54,888 bases of DNA from Longirhabdus pacifica (GTDB taxonomy: Bacteria > Bacillota > Bacilli > Paenibacillales > DSM-105158). The notes beneath the pieces are model-generated. The model saw only the letters and a list, made by a program, of their open reading frames with translations, did no database searches and was not told the DNA's origin. The number at the start of each line of letters is the position of its first letter. Position 1 is the stretch's first letter. The translations under genes and the position numbers were made by a program. This document shows positions 27,538-37,980 of this stretch, piece by piece. The DNA lies in NCBI RefSeq assembly GCF_004115085.1, contig NZ_QXJP01000026.1:1-54888 (forward strand), read 5' to 3'.

Positions 27538-29361
27538 ATGTCCAATTCGATAAAAAAAGATAGACAACAAAAAATACGAAATTTTTCTATAATAGCCCAT
27601 ATCGATCATGGAAAATCAACGTTAGCAGATCGAATTTTAGAATATACAGGAGCATTAACGTCTCGCGAAATGCAAGATCAAGTGCTTGATCAAATGGATT
27701 TAGAACGTGAACGTGGCATTACGATTAAACTACAAGCCGTGCGCCTCACGTATAAAGCAGATGACGGTGAAGAATATTTATTAAACTTAATCGATACACC
27801 AGGACATGTAGACTTTACATATGAAGTCTCTCGTAGTTTGGCTGCATGTGAAGGTGCGCTTCTCGTTGTCGATGCAGCGCAAGGGATAGAGGCTCAAACG
27901 TTAGCAAACGTGTACTTAGCATTAGATAATAATCTAGAAATATTGCCTGTTATCAACAAAATTGACTTGCCTAGTGCTGAGCCAGATCGAGTGAAGCAAG
28001 AAGTAGAAGATGTGATCGGACTCGACACGAGTGAAGCGGTACATGCCTCAGGAAAAACAGGCATCGGTATTAAAGAAATTTTGGAGCAAGTCGTGCAACA
28101 AGTTCCAGCTCCTTCAGGTGATCCAGAAGCACCTTTGAAAGCACTCATATTTGACTCTCACTATGATCCTTATAAAGGGGTAATTGTTTACGTTCGTGTC
28201 ATAGACGGAACGATTAAAGCGGGTAGTAAAATTAAAATGATGGCAACAGGGACATCATTCGAAGTCATCGAGGTTGGTGTATTTGCACCGAGTATGAAAA
28301 TCATTGATGAACTAACGATCGGCGATGTTGGTTTCATTGTTGCTGGAATTAAAAATGTTGGAGATACGCGTGTCGGGGATACGGTTACGGATGCAAGTCG
28401 CCCTACGCCAGAAGCATTGCCTGGTTACCGTACGATTAATCCCATGGTATATTGCGGACTTTACCCGATTGATACAGCAGATTACAACGACTTACGTGAA
28501 TCACTGGAAAAATTACAACTCAATGACGCTTCTCTTAGTTTTGAACCAGAGACATCCCAAGCACTCGGTTTCGGATTTCGCTGTGGTTTCTTAGGTTTGT
28601 TGCACATGGAAATTATTCAAGAGCGTATTGAGCGTGAGTTCAATATTCCGCTCATTACAACAGCTCCAAGTGTTATTTTCAAAGTAACAACAACAGCTGG
28701 AGAGCAAATAAATATCGAGAACCCATCCAAAATGCCAGAAACAGGTTTAATTGATTACATCGAGGAACCGTATGTCAAAGCATCGATCATGGTACCTAAC
28801 GACTATGTTGGTGCCATTATGGATCTGTGTCAGAAGAAGCGCGGCGACTTTATCAATATGGATTACATGGATGCCAATCGTGTCAATATTTTTTACGAAA
28901 TGCCGTTGTCAGAAATCGTGTATGACTTCTTTGATCAGCTCAAATCCAGTACAAAAGGATATGCTTCATTTGACTACGAAATTTCAGGTTATAAAAAATC
29001 GAACCTAGTTAAAATGAACATCTTGCTTAATGGTGATGTGGTCGATGCACTTTCTGTCATTGTTCATCGTGACCAAGCCTTTTACCGTGGTCGCGCCATT
29101 TGTGAAAAATTAAAGCAAATGATTCCAAGACAAATGTTTGAAGTTCCTGTACAGGCATCTATCGGACAAAAAATCATTGCGAGATCCACGATTAAAGCGA
29201 TGCGTAAAAATGTACTCTCCAAATGTTATGGAGGAGACATCTCCCGTAAAAGAAAATTGCTAGATAAGCAAAAAGAAGGTAAGAAAAGAATGAAGCAAGT
29301 AGGAAGTGTAGAAATACCTCAAGAAGCGTTTATGGCTGTACTTAAAATTGATGAGGAGTAG
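27538..29361 (+). CDS. lepA: elongation factor 4 (LepA) GTPase
   Basis: Ribosome-associated translational GTPase. G1 is [10 protein letters not shown]3 DTPGHVDF, G4 NKIDLP, within the first 140 residues, followed by EF-G-like domains and the LepA-specific C-terminus ([20 protein letters not shown]). Start ATG 27538 is chosen because GTGGAGG lies immediately upstream; the frame can extend four codons to a GTG. 607 residues, normal. Confidence 0.97.
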   Translation: MSNSIKKDRQQKIRNFSIIAHIDHGKSTLADRILEYTGALTSREMQDQVLDQMDLERERGITIKLQAVRLTYKADDGEEYLLNLIDTPGHVDFTYEVSRSLAACEGALLVVDAAQGIEAQTLANVYLALDNNLEILPVINKIDLPSAEPDRVKQEVEDVIGLDTSEAVHASGKTGIGIKEILEQVVQQVPAPSGDPEAPLKALIFDSHYDPYKGVIVYVRVIDGTIKAGSKIKMMATGTSFEVIEVGVFAPSMKIIDELTIGDVGFIVAGIKNVGDTRVGDTVTDASRPTPEALPGYRTINPMVYCGLYPIDTADYNDLRESLEKLQLNDASLSFEPETSQALGFGFRCGFLGLLHMEIIQERIEREFNIPLITTAPSVIFKVTTTAGEQINIENPSKMPETGLIDYIEEPYVKASIMVPNDYVGAIMDLCQKKRGDFINMDYMDANRVNIFYEMPLSEIVYDFFDQLKSSTKGYASFDYEISGYKKSNLVKMNILLNGDVVDALSVIVHRDQAFYRGRAICEKLKQMIPRQMFEVPVQASIGQKIIARSTIKAMRKNVLSKCYGGDISRKRKLLDKQKEGKKRMKQVGSVEIPQEAFMAVLKIDEE

Positions 29362-29385
29362 ACGTTGTAGGTAGGGGGAGAGAGA

Positions 29386-30204
29386 ATGGGGGAAGAGCTG
29401 CTACATTTATTGCAGTATTTATTTTTGGGTGCTCTGCAAGGTTTTACAGAGCCCATCCCGATTTCATCTAGTGGACATGTTGTGATAGCTGGAGAAATCA
29501 TGAATGTGAAAAGCGAAGGGCTTGGCTTTGAGACGTTAGTGAACTTTGCTTCATTAATTGCGGTGCTCATTATTTATAGGCGAGACTTGATCGATTTAAC
29601 GACACATTCTATTGGTTACGTGTTTAAAGGGAACAAAGCATACAAGAAAGATTTTATGTTTGTCGTTTATTTGTTACTAGCTACCATTCCTGCAGGTGCG
29701 ATTGGTCTTTTATTAGAAGATTTTATTACGAATACGTTAAGTGAAGAAATGAAAGTAATCGGTACGACTTTAATCATTACGGCGATTGCTTTGTATATCA
29801 TTCGCAACTTAAAAGGGCATAAAGGAGATCATCAAATTTCTTGGAAAGATGCCCTTATCGTAGGTTTAGCACAATCCGTTGCACTCATCCCTGGCATTAG
29901 TCGATCAGGAGCTACGATTGTAGCTGCGATGGCACTAGGGATGAAACAACAGACGGCATTAAAATTTTCATTCTTTTTGTACATTCCCATTAGTGTCGGA
30001 AGTATGATTTTAGAAGGATCTGAAATCGTAACGAACGAAAATTTATCTGCCATTTGGATACCTTACGCTATTGCATTTATTGCTTCCTTGATTGCATCTT
30101 ACTTTTCACTACGTTGGTTTATGGGCATTATGGCTAAAGGGAATTTGATTATATTTTCCATCTATTGCTTTATCGTAGGGACTGCGGTCATCCTATTTTT
30201 ATAA
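29386..30204 (+). CDS. uppP: undecaprenyl-diphosphate phosphatase
   Basis: BacA-type membrane phosphatase that dephosphorylates undecaprenyl pyrophosphate in cell-wall lipid recycling. ALQGFTEPIPISSSGHVV near residue 16 and IPGISRSGAT near residue 168 are the two catalytic motifs; the usual TEF/TEW is TEP here. About eight membrane helices; 272 residues. GGGGGAGAG precedes the start. Its place between lepA and hemW differs from B. subtilis. Confidence 0.95.
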   Translation: MGEELLHLLQYLFLGALQGFTEPIPISSSGHVVIAGEIMNVKSEGLGFETLVNFASLIAVLIIYRRDLIDLTTHSIGYVFKGNKAYKKDFMFVVYLLLATIPAGAIGLLLEDFITNTLSEEMKVIGTTLIITAIALYIIRNLKGHKGDHQISWKDALIVGLAQSVALIPGISRSGATIVAAMALGMKQQTALKFSFFLYIPISVGSMILEGSEIVTNENLSAIWIPYAIAFIASLIASYFSLRWFMGIMAKGNLIIFSIYCFIVGTAVILFL

Positions 30205-30247
30205 CGTTTAACCTTATTTACTATACAAAAGAAGGAGTGTGCCATGC

Positions 30248-31393
30248 ATGTACAAGCAACATACACCAGAGGCTGTTTACGTGCATATTCCTTTTTGTAA
30301 GCAAAAGTGTTTTTACTGTGATTTTAATACTTACGCGCTCAAAGGACAGCCTGTGGACGATTATTTACAAGCGCTAGAAAAAGAAATGCAGCAGATCGTT
30401 ACGGTTAACCCACCAGAAAAGATAAAGACGATTTTTGTAGGTGGAGGTACGCCTACGGCATTATTACCGAAGCAGATGGAGCAATTAATGCAAATGATTC
30501 ATCGCTACTTCCCACTAGATAGGGATGCATATGAATTTACGGTGGAGGCCAACCCTGGTTCTACTGACGATGAAAAGCTAGATGTGATGCATGAGTATGG
30601 GGTGAATCGATTAAGTTTTGGTGTACAAGCATTTCAAAACGATCTGTTAACATCTATCGGCAGATTTCATGATGTGGATGATGTGTATCGAAGTATTGCA
30701 ACGGCTAAAAAAGTAGGTTTTCAGAACATCTCCATCGACCTTATATTCGGTTTGCCACAGCAAACGTTAGCTCAAGTGAAGGAAAGTGTACAGGCAGCAT
30801 TACAACTCGATTTGCAGCACTATTCTCTCTACGGATTAAAAGTTGAAGAAAATACGCTTTTTTATAAACAACTGCAAAATGATATGCTGAAATTACCGGA
30901 TGAAGATGATGAATTGCAAATGTATATGTATATTATAGATACGTTGCAGCAAGCCGGATATCATCAGTATGAGATTAGCAACTTTGCACTTCCTTCCTAT
31001 GAAAGCAAGCATAACAACATGTACTGGCGAAATCAAAGCTATTATGGGCTTGGTGCAGGTGCGCACGGTTATGTAAAAGGGATTCGCCATGCTAATGTGA
31101 AGCGCATTGCGGACTATATAGAAGCTGTACAGCACGGAATTCCTGTCGCTGATCAACATGAAGTATCTAGAAGAGAGGCAATGGAAGACTTTATGATGGT
31201 TGGATTTCGCCTCATAGACGGAGTGAAACAAGAAGATTTCGTGCAGCAGTTTGATCAAAAGATGGAGGAAGTTTTCGCTTCTCAACTACATCACTTGTTA
31301 GAAAAAAAATTAATTCAAAAAAATAAATCCGGTTATTCCTTAACTAAACAAGGGATAAAATTTGGTAACGAAGTATTTTCTGCGTTTATTTAA
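30248..31393 (+). CDS. hemW: HemW, radical SAM heme chaperone
   Basis: Radical SAM protein of the CPN/HemN family that delivers heme. CKQKCFYC is the CxxxCxxC cluster motif, GGGTPTAL follows, and KHNNMYW is the HNxxYW motif that marks HemW rather than true coproporphyrinogen oxidase. ATG 30248 is preferred (GAAGGAG ten bases upstream) over GTG 30239. 381 residues. Precedes hrcA as in Bacillus. Confidence 0.94.
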   Translation: MYKQHTPEAVYVHIPFCKQKCFYCDFNTYALKGQPVDDYLQALEKEMQQIVTVNPPEKIKTIFVGGGTPTALLPKQMEQLMQMIHRYFPLDRDAYEFTVEANPGSTDDEKLDVMHEYGVNRLSFGVQAFQNDLLTSIGRFHDVDDVYRSIATAKKVGFQNISIDLIFGLPQQTLAQVKESVQAALQLDLQHYSLYGLKVEENTLFYKQLQNDMLKLPDEDDELQMYMYIIDTLQQAGYHQYEISNFALPSYESKHNNMYWRNQSYYGLGAGAHGYVKGIRHANVKRIADYIEAVQHGIPVADQHEVSRREAMEDFMMVGFRLIDGVKQEDFVQQFDQKMEEVFASQLHHLLEKKLIQKNKSGYSLTKQGIKFGNEVFSAFI

Positions 31394-31406
31394 TATACAG
31401 ACTGAC

Positions 31407-31435
31407 TTGACAACACACTTGCGGTCTGTTATTTT
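31407..31435 (+). promoter_or_regulatory. promoter of the hrcA operon
   Basis: TTGACA (31407-31412), a 17-base spacer, TATTTT (31430-31435), with the CIRCE operator just downstream. Confidence 0.7.
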
Positions 31436-31446
31436 TGTATTAGGTT

Positions 31447-31473
31447 TTAGCACTCGACTTTAATGAGTGCTAA
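31447..31473 (+). promoter_or_regulatory. CIRCE operator (HrcA binding site)
   Basis: Perfect consensus TTAGCACTC, nine-base spacer, GAGTGCTAA. HrcA bound here represses hrcA-grpE-dnaK-dnaJ until heat shock. Confidence 0.98.
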
Positions 31474-31515
31474 CGAAAATGAAAGTGGTATACCTTGCAG
31501 ATAGGAGGAAGCGTT

Positions 31516-32538
31516 ATGCTTACAGATCGACAGCGGCTCATTTTGAGTGCTATCATTAATGACTATATAGATTCCAATGAACCTGTTGGATCACGTAGTA
31601 TATCAAAACATGAGAAAATAGGACTTAGTGCTGCGACAATTCGTAATGAAATGTCGGATCTTGAAGCAATGGGCTTTCTTGAACAGCCCCATACTTCAGC
31701 TGGTCGTATTCCGTCCCAAAAAGGATATCGCTATTTTGTAGATCATTTAATTGAACGTGGGAGGCTGTCCTCGCACGAATTAAATGTGCTTCATTCTTTA
31801 TTCTCACAAAAAATAGATGAAACGGAAAAAGTGATGCAGCAAGTTGCTTTTATGATGTCTCACTTAACCAACTATACGACGATTGCATTGGGTGGAGAGA
31901 TAAAGAATACGACCATTAAGCACATTCAGTTTGTTCCGATTCAAGATAATAAAGCTGTTGCCATTATCGTCACGAATACGGGACATGTAGAAAATAAAAT
32001 CGTCACTATTCCTCCGCAATTGCCGATTGGCGAATTGGAGAAGATGGTGAATGTGCTCAATCATAAATTGAAAGACACACCACTTACACAACTTAAAGAA
32101 AAGTTGATGCAAGAAGTGCGAATGGAAATGGCCAAACATGTGGCAAGATATGAAGAACTATTTATCGTACTGCAGCAACTGTTTACGCCAGATCAAGATC
32201 ATAAAGTGTATCTTAGTGGTACGACCAATATGCTCGATCAACCTGAATTTACAAAAGATTTAACGCAAGTGAAGAAGATTATGAATATTTTCGAAGATAA
32301 CCAAGCTGTCACACGGCTTTTCTCTTCTGTAAATCACGGTATACAAGTGCATATTGGAGAAGAAAATAAATTAACCGAAATAAATAATTGTAGCTTAATT
32401 ACAGCAACGTATGCGATCGATGATGAAACAATGGGTGTTATCGGTATTTTGGGACCAACGAGAATGAATTATGGTAAAGTGCTTAATTTATTAGATTATA
32501 TATCGAATGATTTTCAAAAGGTCATCAAAGGCCATTAA
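31516..32538 (+). CDS. hrcA: heat-inducible repressor HrcA
   Basis: Represses class I heat-shock genes by binding CIRCE. The N-terminal winged helix contains PVGSRSISKHEKIGLSAATI and IRNEMSDLEAMGFLEQPHTS; the rest is the HrcA dimerisation/IDD region. Start ATG 31516 has AGGAGG upstream; 340 residues. First gene of the autoregulated operon. Confidence 0.97.
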   Translation: MLTDRQRLILSAIINDYIDSNEPVGSRSISKHEKIGLSAATIRNEMSDLEAMGFLEQPHTSAGRIPSQKGYRYFVDHLIERGRLSSHELNVLHSLFSQKIDETEKVMQQVAFMMSHLTNYTTIALGGEIKNTTIKHIQFVPIQDNKAVAIIVTNTGHVENKIVTIPPQLPIGELEKMVNVLNHKLKDTPLTQLKEKLMQEVRMEMAKHVARYEELFIVLQQLFTPDQDHKVYLSGTTNMLDQPEFTKDLTQVKKIMNIFEDNQAVTRLFSSVNHGIQVHIGEENKLTEINNCSLITATYAIDDETMGVIGILGPTRMNYGKVLNLLDYISNDFQKVIKGH

Positions 32539-32682
32539 CGAGTGGACATAGAGGGAATAGAGAAGGAATTCATGCTCGCTGCGTGATCAAAGTATTGCTT
32601 CTCTCCTCTATCTTCAGCATGCGTACAACATGTATCTCAACATACGTCATAGCTTAGCTTTCTTTAAGGAGGTGAAGAAGTA

Positions 32683-33300
32683 GTGAACGATGCAAAACAT
32701 ACACATAACGAGGGTGATCTTCTTGAGCAAGAGGTGCAAAAAGAAGAAAGTAACCCTGAGGCAATGGAACAAACAACAGATGAAGTAACAAATGAAGAAA
32801 CTCCTGAGGAAGTGGAAGCTCCTACGGAACAAGAACAATCTATAGGAGATCATGGTGAGTTGCTAAAGATGGAAAAGAAAATACAAGAGCAAGAAGATCG
32901 TTTTTTAAGACTTCAAGCAGAATTTGAAAATTTCAAGCGCCGTACGCGTAAAGAAAAAGAAGACTTACGTAAATATGCCGCTATAGATGTGATTACAGGT
33001 TTATTGCCTGTTTTAGATAACTTTGAAAGAGCACTTGCAGCTAGTGAAACGACGAAGGATTTTGATTCCCTTGTCAAAGGTTTGGATATGGTATTCAAGC
33101 AAATGCAGCCTGTGTTGGAACAAGAAGGTTTAACACAGATTGATGCAGTCAACCAACCTTTTAATCCGGAGTTTCATCAAGCGATCATGCAGGTGGAATC
33201 TGATGAACATGAAGAAGGTATTGTTGTAGAAGAAGTGCAAAAAGGATACATGTTAAAAGAAAAAGTACTTCGACCATCCATGGTTAAAGTAAGTTCATAA
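32683..33300 (+). CDS. grpE: GrpE nucleotide-exchange factor
   Basis: Cochaperone that releases ADP from DnaK. A Glu-rich, disordered N-terminus (first ~60 residues) leads to the long helix (EQEDRFLRLQAEFENFKRR) and the beta-domain ending VLRPSMVKVS. GTG start behind AAGGAGGTG. 205 residues. Second gene of the CIRCE operon; 144-base gap after hrcA has no gene. Confidence 0.97.
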   Translation: MNDAKHTHNEGDLLEQEVQKEESNPEAMEQTTDEVTNEETPEEVEAPTEQEQSIGDHGELLKMEKKIQEQEDRFLRLQAEFENFKRRTRKEKEDLRKYAAIDVITGLLPVLDNFERALAASETTKDFDSLVKGLDMVFKQMQPVLEQEGLTQIDAVNQPFNPEFHQAIMQVESDEHEEGIVVEEVQKGYMLKEKVLRPSMVKVSS

Positions 33301-33348
33301 AATATATACGAATAAATAGGAAACACCAGTTTAGGGAGGTAAATATTA

Positions 33349-35202
33349 ATGAGTAAAGTAATCGGAATTGATTTAGGAACAACGAACTCTTGCGTAGCAG
33401 TAATGGAAGGTGGAGAAGCAGTCGTTATTCCTAACGCGGAAGGAAATCGTACGACTCCATCGGTTGTTGGTTTTAAAAAGGATGGAGAAAGAGTTGTAGG
33501 GGAAACAGCAAAGCGTCAAGCCATCACAAATCCAGATGGTACGATCATGTCCATCAAAAGACATATGGGTTCAGATTATAAAGTAGACGTTAATGATAAA
33601 TCATACACACCGCAAGAAGTGTCTGCCATGATTTTGCAAAAACTAAAAGCAGATGCAGAAGCTTATTTAGGGGAAACAGTAACACAAGCGGTGATTACGG
33701 TTCCTGCATATTTCAACGACAGCCAACGTCAAGCAACGAAAGATGCTGGGAAAATTGCTGGACTTGAAGTACAACGTATCGTCAATGAGCCTACAGCTGC
33801 TGCATTGGCTTATGGATTAGAGAAAAATGAAGATCAAACGATTCTTGTTTTCGACCTTGGTGGAGGAACATTTGACGTTTCCGTACTTGAACTTGGTGAT
33901 GGATTGTTTGAAGTTAAAGCGACAAGCGGAGACAACAACTTAGGTGGAGATGACTTTGACCAAGTTGTTATCGATTATATGGTTGCTGAATTTAAAAAAG
34001 AACAAGGTATTGACTTGAGCAAGGATAAAGCAGCGGTTCAACGTTTGAAAGATGCTGCAGAGAAAGCGAAAAAAGAACTTTCCAGCGTATTAACAACGAA
34101 CATTTCCCTTCCGTTTATTACGGTTGTAGATGGAGTTCCTCAGCATTTAGACATCAATTTAACACGTGCGAAATTTGATGAAATTTCTAATGCTTTAGTA
34201 GAGAGAACATTGGGACCAACTCGTCAGGCATTGAAAGATTCTGGACTCGATGCTTCAGAAATCGATAAAATTGTTTTAGTTGGTGGATCTACACGTATTC
34301 CAGCAGTACAAGATGCGGTAAAGAAATTAACAAGCAAAGAGCCACATAAAGGTGTTAACCCAGACGAAGTTGTAGCATTAGGTGCTGCAATCCAAGCTGG
34401 AGTTATTGCTGGTGATGTACAGGATGTCGTGCTTGTTGACGTTACTCCATTAACGCTAGGTATTGAAACAGCTGGTGGCGTATCGACACAAATGATCGAG
34501 CGTAATACGGCTATCCCAACAACTAAATCACAAATCTTTACAACGTATGCAGATAACCAAACAAGCGTTGAAATTCACGTATTGCAAGGTGAGCGTTCTA
34601 TGGCTGCAGATAACAAAACGTTAGGAAGATTTATTTTATCAGACATTCCACCTGCACCGCGTGGTGTTCCACAAATTGAAGTATCATTTGACATCGACCG
34701 TAACGGTATCGTGAACGTTTCTGCAAAAGATACGGGCACAGGTAAGAGTCAAAAAATTACGATCACAGCATCTGGTGGCTTATCCGATGAGGACATCGAA
34801 AAAATGATGGCAGACGCAGAAGCACATGCCGATGAAGATAAAAACCGTAAAGAAGCGGTAGAAGTTCGCAATCAAGCAGATCAATTAGTTTACACTGTAG
34901 ATAAAACAATTGCTGATTTGGGCGATAAAGTGGATCAAGCTGAAATCGACAAAGCGAACGAAGGAAAAGAAAAATTGAAAAAAGCTTTAGAAGGCGAAGA
35001 CATCGAGCCAATTAAAGCAGAGATGGAAGAGTTGACACAAATCGTACAACAGCTTTCTACGAAGTTATATGAGCAAGCTGCACAGCAAGCAGAAGGTGCA
35101 CAAGGTGATGCAGCAGCTGGTGATGCGACGCAAGAAGCCAAAAAAGATAATGTAGTAGACGCTGACTACGAAGTAGTTGACGAGGAAGAGAAAAAACAGT
35201 AA
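33349..35202 (+). CDS. dnaK: molecular chaperone DnaK (Hsp70)
   Basis: ATPase chaperone. Nucleotide-binding motifs [13 protein letters not shown] at residue 5 and [18 protein letters not shown]; the linker [18 protein letters not shown] precedes the substrate-binding beta-domain, then a helical lid and an Ala/Gln/Glu-rich tail ending [16 protein letters not shown]. 617 residues, lacking the extra NBD segment of proteobacterial DnaK, as in Gram-positives. Confidence 0.99.
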   Translation: MSKVIGIDLGTTNSCVAVMEGGEAVVIPNAEGNRTTPSVVGFKKDGERVVGETAKRQAITNPDGTIMSIKRHMGSDYKVDVNDKSYTPQEVSAMILQKLKADAEAYLGETVTQAVITVPAYFNDSQRQATKDAGKIAGLEVQRIVNEPTAAALAYGLEKNEDQTILVFDLGGGTFDVSVLELGDGLFEVKATSGDNNLGGDDFDQVVIDYMVAEFKKEQGIDLSKDKAAVQRLKDAAEKAKKELSSVLTTNISLPFITVVDGVPQHLDINLTRAKFDEISNALVERTLGPTRQALKDSGLDASEIDKIVLVGGSTRIPAVQDAVKKLTSKEPHKGVNPDEVVALGAAIQAGVIAGDVQDVVLVDVTPLTLGIETAGGVSTQMIERNTAIPTTKSQIFTTYADNQTSVEIHVLQGERSMAADNKTLGRFILSDIPPAPRGVPQIEVSFDIDRNGIVNVSAKDTGTGKSQKITITASGGLSDEDIEKMMADAEAHADEDKNRKEAVEVRNQADQLVYTVDKTIADLGDKVDQAEIDKANEGKEKLKKALEGEDIEPIKAEMEELTQIVQQLSTKLYEQAAQQAEGAQGDAAAGDATQEAKKDNVVDADYEVVDEEEKKQ

Positions 35203-35227
35203 CATACACAGGGAATATACCTGTAAT

Positions 35228-35262
35228 AAGTCAAAGCTTGTAAATATCAAGCTTTGACTTTC
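35228..35262 (+). terminator. hairpin terminator/attenuator between dnaK and dnaJ
   Basis: AAGTCAAAGCTTG pairs perfectly with CAAGCTTTGACTT around TAAATAT, followed by a short T-run. It probably trims or partly ends dnaK transcripts, lowering dnaJ expression. Confidence 0.75.
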
Positions 35263-35291
35263 GCTATGTAGCTTTAGATGGGAGTGGAACG

Positions 35292-36413
35292 ATGAGTAAG
35301 CGCGATTATTATGAAGTGCTGGGCATTAGTAATAGTGCATCGGCAGATGAAATAAAGAAGGCTTATCGTAAATTAGCCAGAACATATCATCCAGACGTGA
35401 ATAAAGCCGATGATGCAGAAGTTAAATTTAAAGAAGTTCAAGAAGCTTATGAAGTGCTGAGTGATACGCAAAAACGCAGCCAGTATGACCAGTTTGGCCA
35501 TATTGACCCTAACCAAGGCATGGGTGGCGGTGGCGGCGGATTTGGTCAAGACATGGGCGGGTTCGGTGATATTTTCGATATGTTTTTCGGTGGCGGCGGT
35601 CGTCAGCAAAACCCGAACGCACCGAAGCGAGGTGCTGATTTACAATATTCGATGACAATCGAGTTCAAAGAAGCTGTCTTCGGTAAGGAAATGGACATTA
35701 CGATACCAAGAACAGAAACATGTGATGATTGTCATGGTTCTGGAGCGAAAAAAGGAACATCTGCTGAAACGTGTTCCCATTGCCAAGGTACAGGACAAGA
35801 AGAAGTAGTGCAAAATACCGCATTTGGTCGAATTGTCAATCGCAGAGTATGTAGACATTGTCAAGGTAAAGGGAAAATTATTAAAAGTAAATGTGGATCT
35901 TGTCATGGTGCAGGAAGTGTACAAAAGCAGCGCAAAATTCATATTAAAATTCCAGCAGGCGTAGATGATGGAGCACAATTGCGTGTATCTGGAGAAGGCG
36001 AAGCAGGACAACGAGGAGGACCTTCTGGAGATCTTTACGTTGTTATTCGCGTGAAGTCACATGAGTTTTTCGAACGTGACGGGGATGATATTTACTGTGA
36101 AGTACCTTTAACTTTTGCACAGGCTGCATTAGGAGATGAGATCGAGGTTCCTACACTCACTGGTAAAGTCAAGTTGAAGATCCCATCCGGTACGCAAACC
36201 GATACGTATTTTCGTTTGAAAGGCAAAGGTGTAGCTAAGCTAAGAGGCTATGGACAAGGCGATCAACATGTCAAAGTCGTCGTAGTCACACCTTCTCATC
36301 TGAGTGACAAAGAGAAAGAGTTGCTTGAAGAATTTGCTAATTTAAACGGGGAACAAACGCACAAAAAGAATCAATCTTTTTTTGATAAAATGAAGAAGGC
36401 ATTTTTAGGTTAA
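35292..36413 (+). CDS. dnaJ: chaperone DnaJ (Hsp40)
   Basis: Stimulates DnaK ATPase. J-domain with HPD in TYHPDVNK, a Gly-rich segment ([16 protein letters not shown]), four zinc-binding CxxCxGxG repeats ([32 protein letters not shown]), then the substrate-binding C-domains. 373 residues. Last gene of the operon, followed by a terminator. Confidence 0.98.
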   Translation: MSKRDYYEVLGISNSASADEIKKAYRKLARTYHPDVNKADDAEVKFKEVQEAYEVLSDTQKRSQYDQFGHIDPNQGMGGGGGGFGQDMGGFGDIFDMFFGGGGRQQNPNAPKRGADLQYSMTIEFKEAVFGKEMDITIPRTETCDDCHGSGAKKGTSAETCSHCQGTGQEEVVQNTAFGRIVNRRVCRHCQGKGKIIKSKCGSCHGAGSVQKQRKIHIKIPAGVDDGAQLRVSGEGEAGQRGGPSGDLYVVIRVKSHEFFERDGDDIYCEVPLTFAQAALGDEIEVPTLTGKVKLKIPSGTQTDTYFRLKGKGVAKLRGYGQGDQHVKVVVVTPSHLSDKEKELLEEFANLNGEQTHKKNQSFFDKMKKAFLG

Positions 36414-36428
36414 TATTAGTAAGTAAGC

Positions 36429-36458
36429 GAACTCCTATACATTAGGGGTTCTTTTTTT
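36429..36458 (+). terminator. terminator after dnaJ
   Basis: GAACTCCTA TACAT TAGGGGTTC followed by seven T, closing the heat-shock operon. Confidence 0.9.
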
Positions 36459-36638
36459 CGCTGTTTTTATGCAAAATAAATGCTGCATATGAGACAAGCA
36501 ACTATAATTTGTACATTTGGCGCATTTCTAATACCCATACATAAATGAATGATTGGAATAAAATAAATCAAACCCAGTACATGAAAACATGAAAGCATGG
36601 TAATACAACATGTCACCATGATGGAAAGGAGTGAAATC

Positions 36639-37325
36639 ATGACCATAAGAACGTTGAAATATAAACCAGTAAAGAAAGAAGCTAAAAAAGTTATATGTTT
36701 GCAAAATAAAACGGGCTTAAATTTATTACTGCCAGATAATATGGAAGTGCCTGTGACCATATTTGAGTCGCTAAATGGATTAGGTAGAAGAGGAATGATT
36801 ACGGTTAATAATCTCAATTCCGAAGGAGAAGATATAGAGCTCACTTTCCAAAAAGTAGACGGTACGGTCCCCCCTCCCATCTTATTAAAAACTGGTGCGA
36901 ATACGGTCAGTTTTGAAAATATAAAAAGAATTAAATTGAGAAATACTTCAGAAGTCCTAACGAATGTTTTGTTAGATATTTGTGTGCTAGTAGAACAGGG
37001 GTTGTTGTGTACCTTATCTGATACGGAGTTATCGACAACATCACTTCCATTTGATAGCGAAAGAATGTTATTTGAATCTATCGTCAAGCGAGGTGAAGAA
37101 GGAAATATATCTATTGAGTTAGAGGATGAAGATGTACATTTGTTATGTTCCTTTGAGACGGCATTGGGAACGAGAATAGAAAGAGAAATTACTGCAACCA
37201 GTACATTTTATTTCGAACACGTCAAAAAGATTAGTGTGACGTTATTAGAAGATCAAGATAGAAGTGTTGGCTATGCTATTTGTACCGTATTATCTTATCC
37301 ACATCGATATCATGATCAAAACTAG
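36639..37325 (+). CDS. two-domain Cys-bearing paralog 1 (unknown family)
   Basis: First of five tandem paralogs. 228 residues from ATG 36639 (AAAGGAGTG upstream); the frame could start earlier at 36597 without a site. After a Lys-rich lead (TLKYKPVKKEAKKVIC) come two similar ~100-residue domains. Shared marks: a Cys at domain start (VICLQN, LLCTLS), FESL/FESI, GMITV/GNISI, VSFENIKRI/FYFEHVKKI, and DIC/AIC near the end. The pattern suggests beta-sandwich domains. No signal peptide or membrane helix. It is 226 bases after dnaJ. Function unknown; a spore or surface structural role is a guess. Confidence 0.85.
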   Translation: MTIRTLKYKPVKKEAKKVICLQNKTGLNLLLPDNMEVPVTIFESLNGLGRRGMITVNNLNSEGEDIELTFQKVDGTVPPPILLKTGANTVSFENIKRIKLRNTSEVLTNVLLDICVLVEQGLLCTLSDTELSTTSLPFDSERMLFESIVKRGEEGNISIELEDEDVHLLCSFETALGTRIEREITATSTFYFEHVKKISVTLLEDQDRSVGYAICTVLSYPHRYHDQN

Positions 37326-37340
37326 AGGGGAGGTTGAGAC

Positions 37341-37967
37341 ATGTCACTGAGAAAAAAGAAAAAAGCCGTTTGCTTGCAAGATAGGCTAGAGCTTTCGTTT
37401 GAAGTTCCAACAGTGGAGAGGGTTTTGTATGAGGCTATACCATCACAAGGGAAAAACGGAATAATCACCTTAAAAAACCCTATTAGCAGTAATTTAGAAC
37501 TACGATTTACACACCCAGACGGAACCACGACAATGATCGATTTAAAACCAACTTCCACTACATTTAGTTATGAAGATGTACAGCGTATTGCTATTCGTAA
37601 ATCAATTGGTACAGAGAGCGTTGCAGTAGATTATGCAATTTGTTTAGAAATAGAGAAGGGAAAACTGTGTAATTTCGATAGTGTTAATTTAGAAAAAGAA
37701 GAAATACCTCCTTTAAATACTTCGATATTATTCCAGTCTATATTTGGTGGAAGTAAAACAGGTGGATTCGTCGTCAAAGCTTTCGATGAAGTGGTGGAGC
37801 TAACATTCATCACGAGTTCGGAAACGTTTACGAGGAATGTTTTAATTGGTGAAGCAAAAGCATTTAGCATAGAAGATGTGAAGCAAATAAATATAAAAAA
37901 TACGAATCAATCCAATATTGCCAATGTGGAATACGTATTCTGTACTGTTATTTCAAATCAAAAATAA
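37341..37967 (+). CDS. two-domain Cys-bearing paralog 2 (unknown family)
   Basis: 208 residues, start MSLRKKKKAVCLQD behind GGGGAGG. Domain 1 (about 10-107) has YEAI, GIITL, TFSYEDVQRI and YAIC; domain 2 (about 108-208) begins KLCNFDS and has FQSI, GGFVV, AFSIEDVKQI and YVFC. It is the simplest member and useful as a family reference. It starts 15 bases after paralog 1, so the cluster is an operon at least here. Domain 2 lacks the DG turn seen in most first domains. Function unknown. Confidence 0.86.
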   Translation: MSLRKKKKAVCLQDRLELSFEVPTVERVLYEAIPSQGKNGIITLKNPISSNLELRFTHPDGTTTMIDLKPTSTTFSYEDVQRIAIRKSIGTESVAVDYAICLEIEKGKLCNFDSVNLEKEEIPPLNTSILFQSIFGGSKTGGFVVKAFDEVVELTFITSSETFTRNVLIGEAKAFSIEDVKQINIKNTNQSNIANVEYVFCTVISNQK

Positions 37968-37980
37968 AAAAGGAGGCGAG

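Noticed and set aside
30248..31393. Coproporphyrinogen III dehydrogenase (HemN)
   Set aside because: The HNxxYW motif, short length and lepA-hrcA context mark HemW.
36467..37087. Minus-strand 206-residue ORF opposite paralog 1
   Set aside because: The plus strand has ribosome-binding site, paralogs and family motifs; the antisense frame has none and is a shadow.
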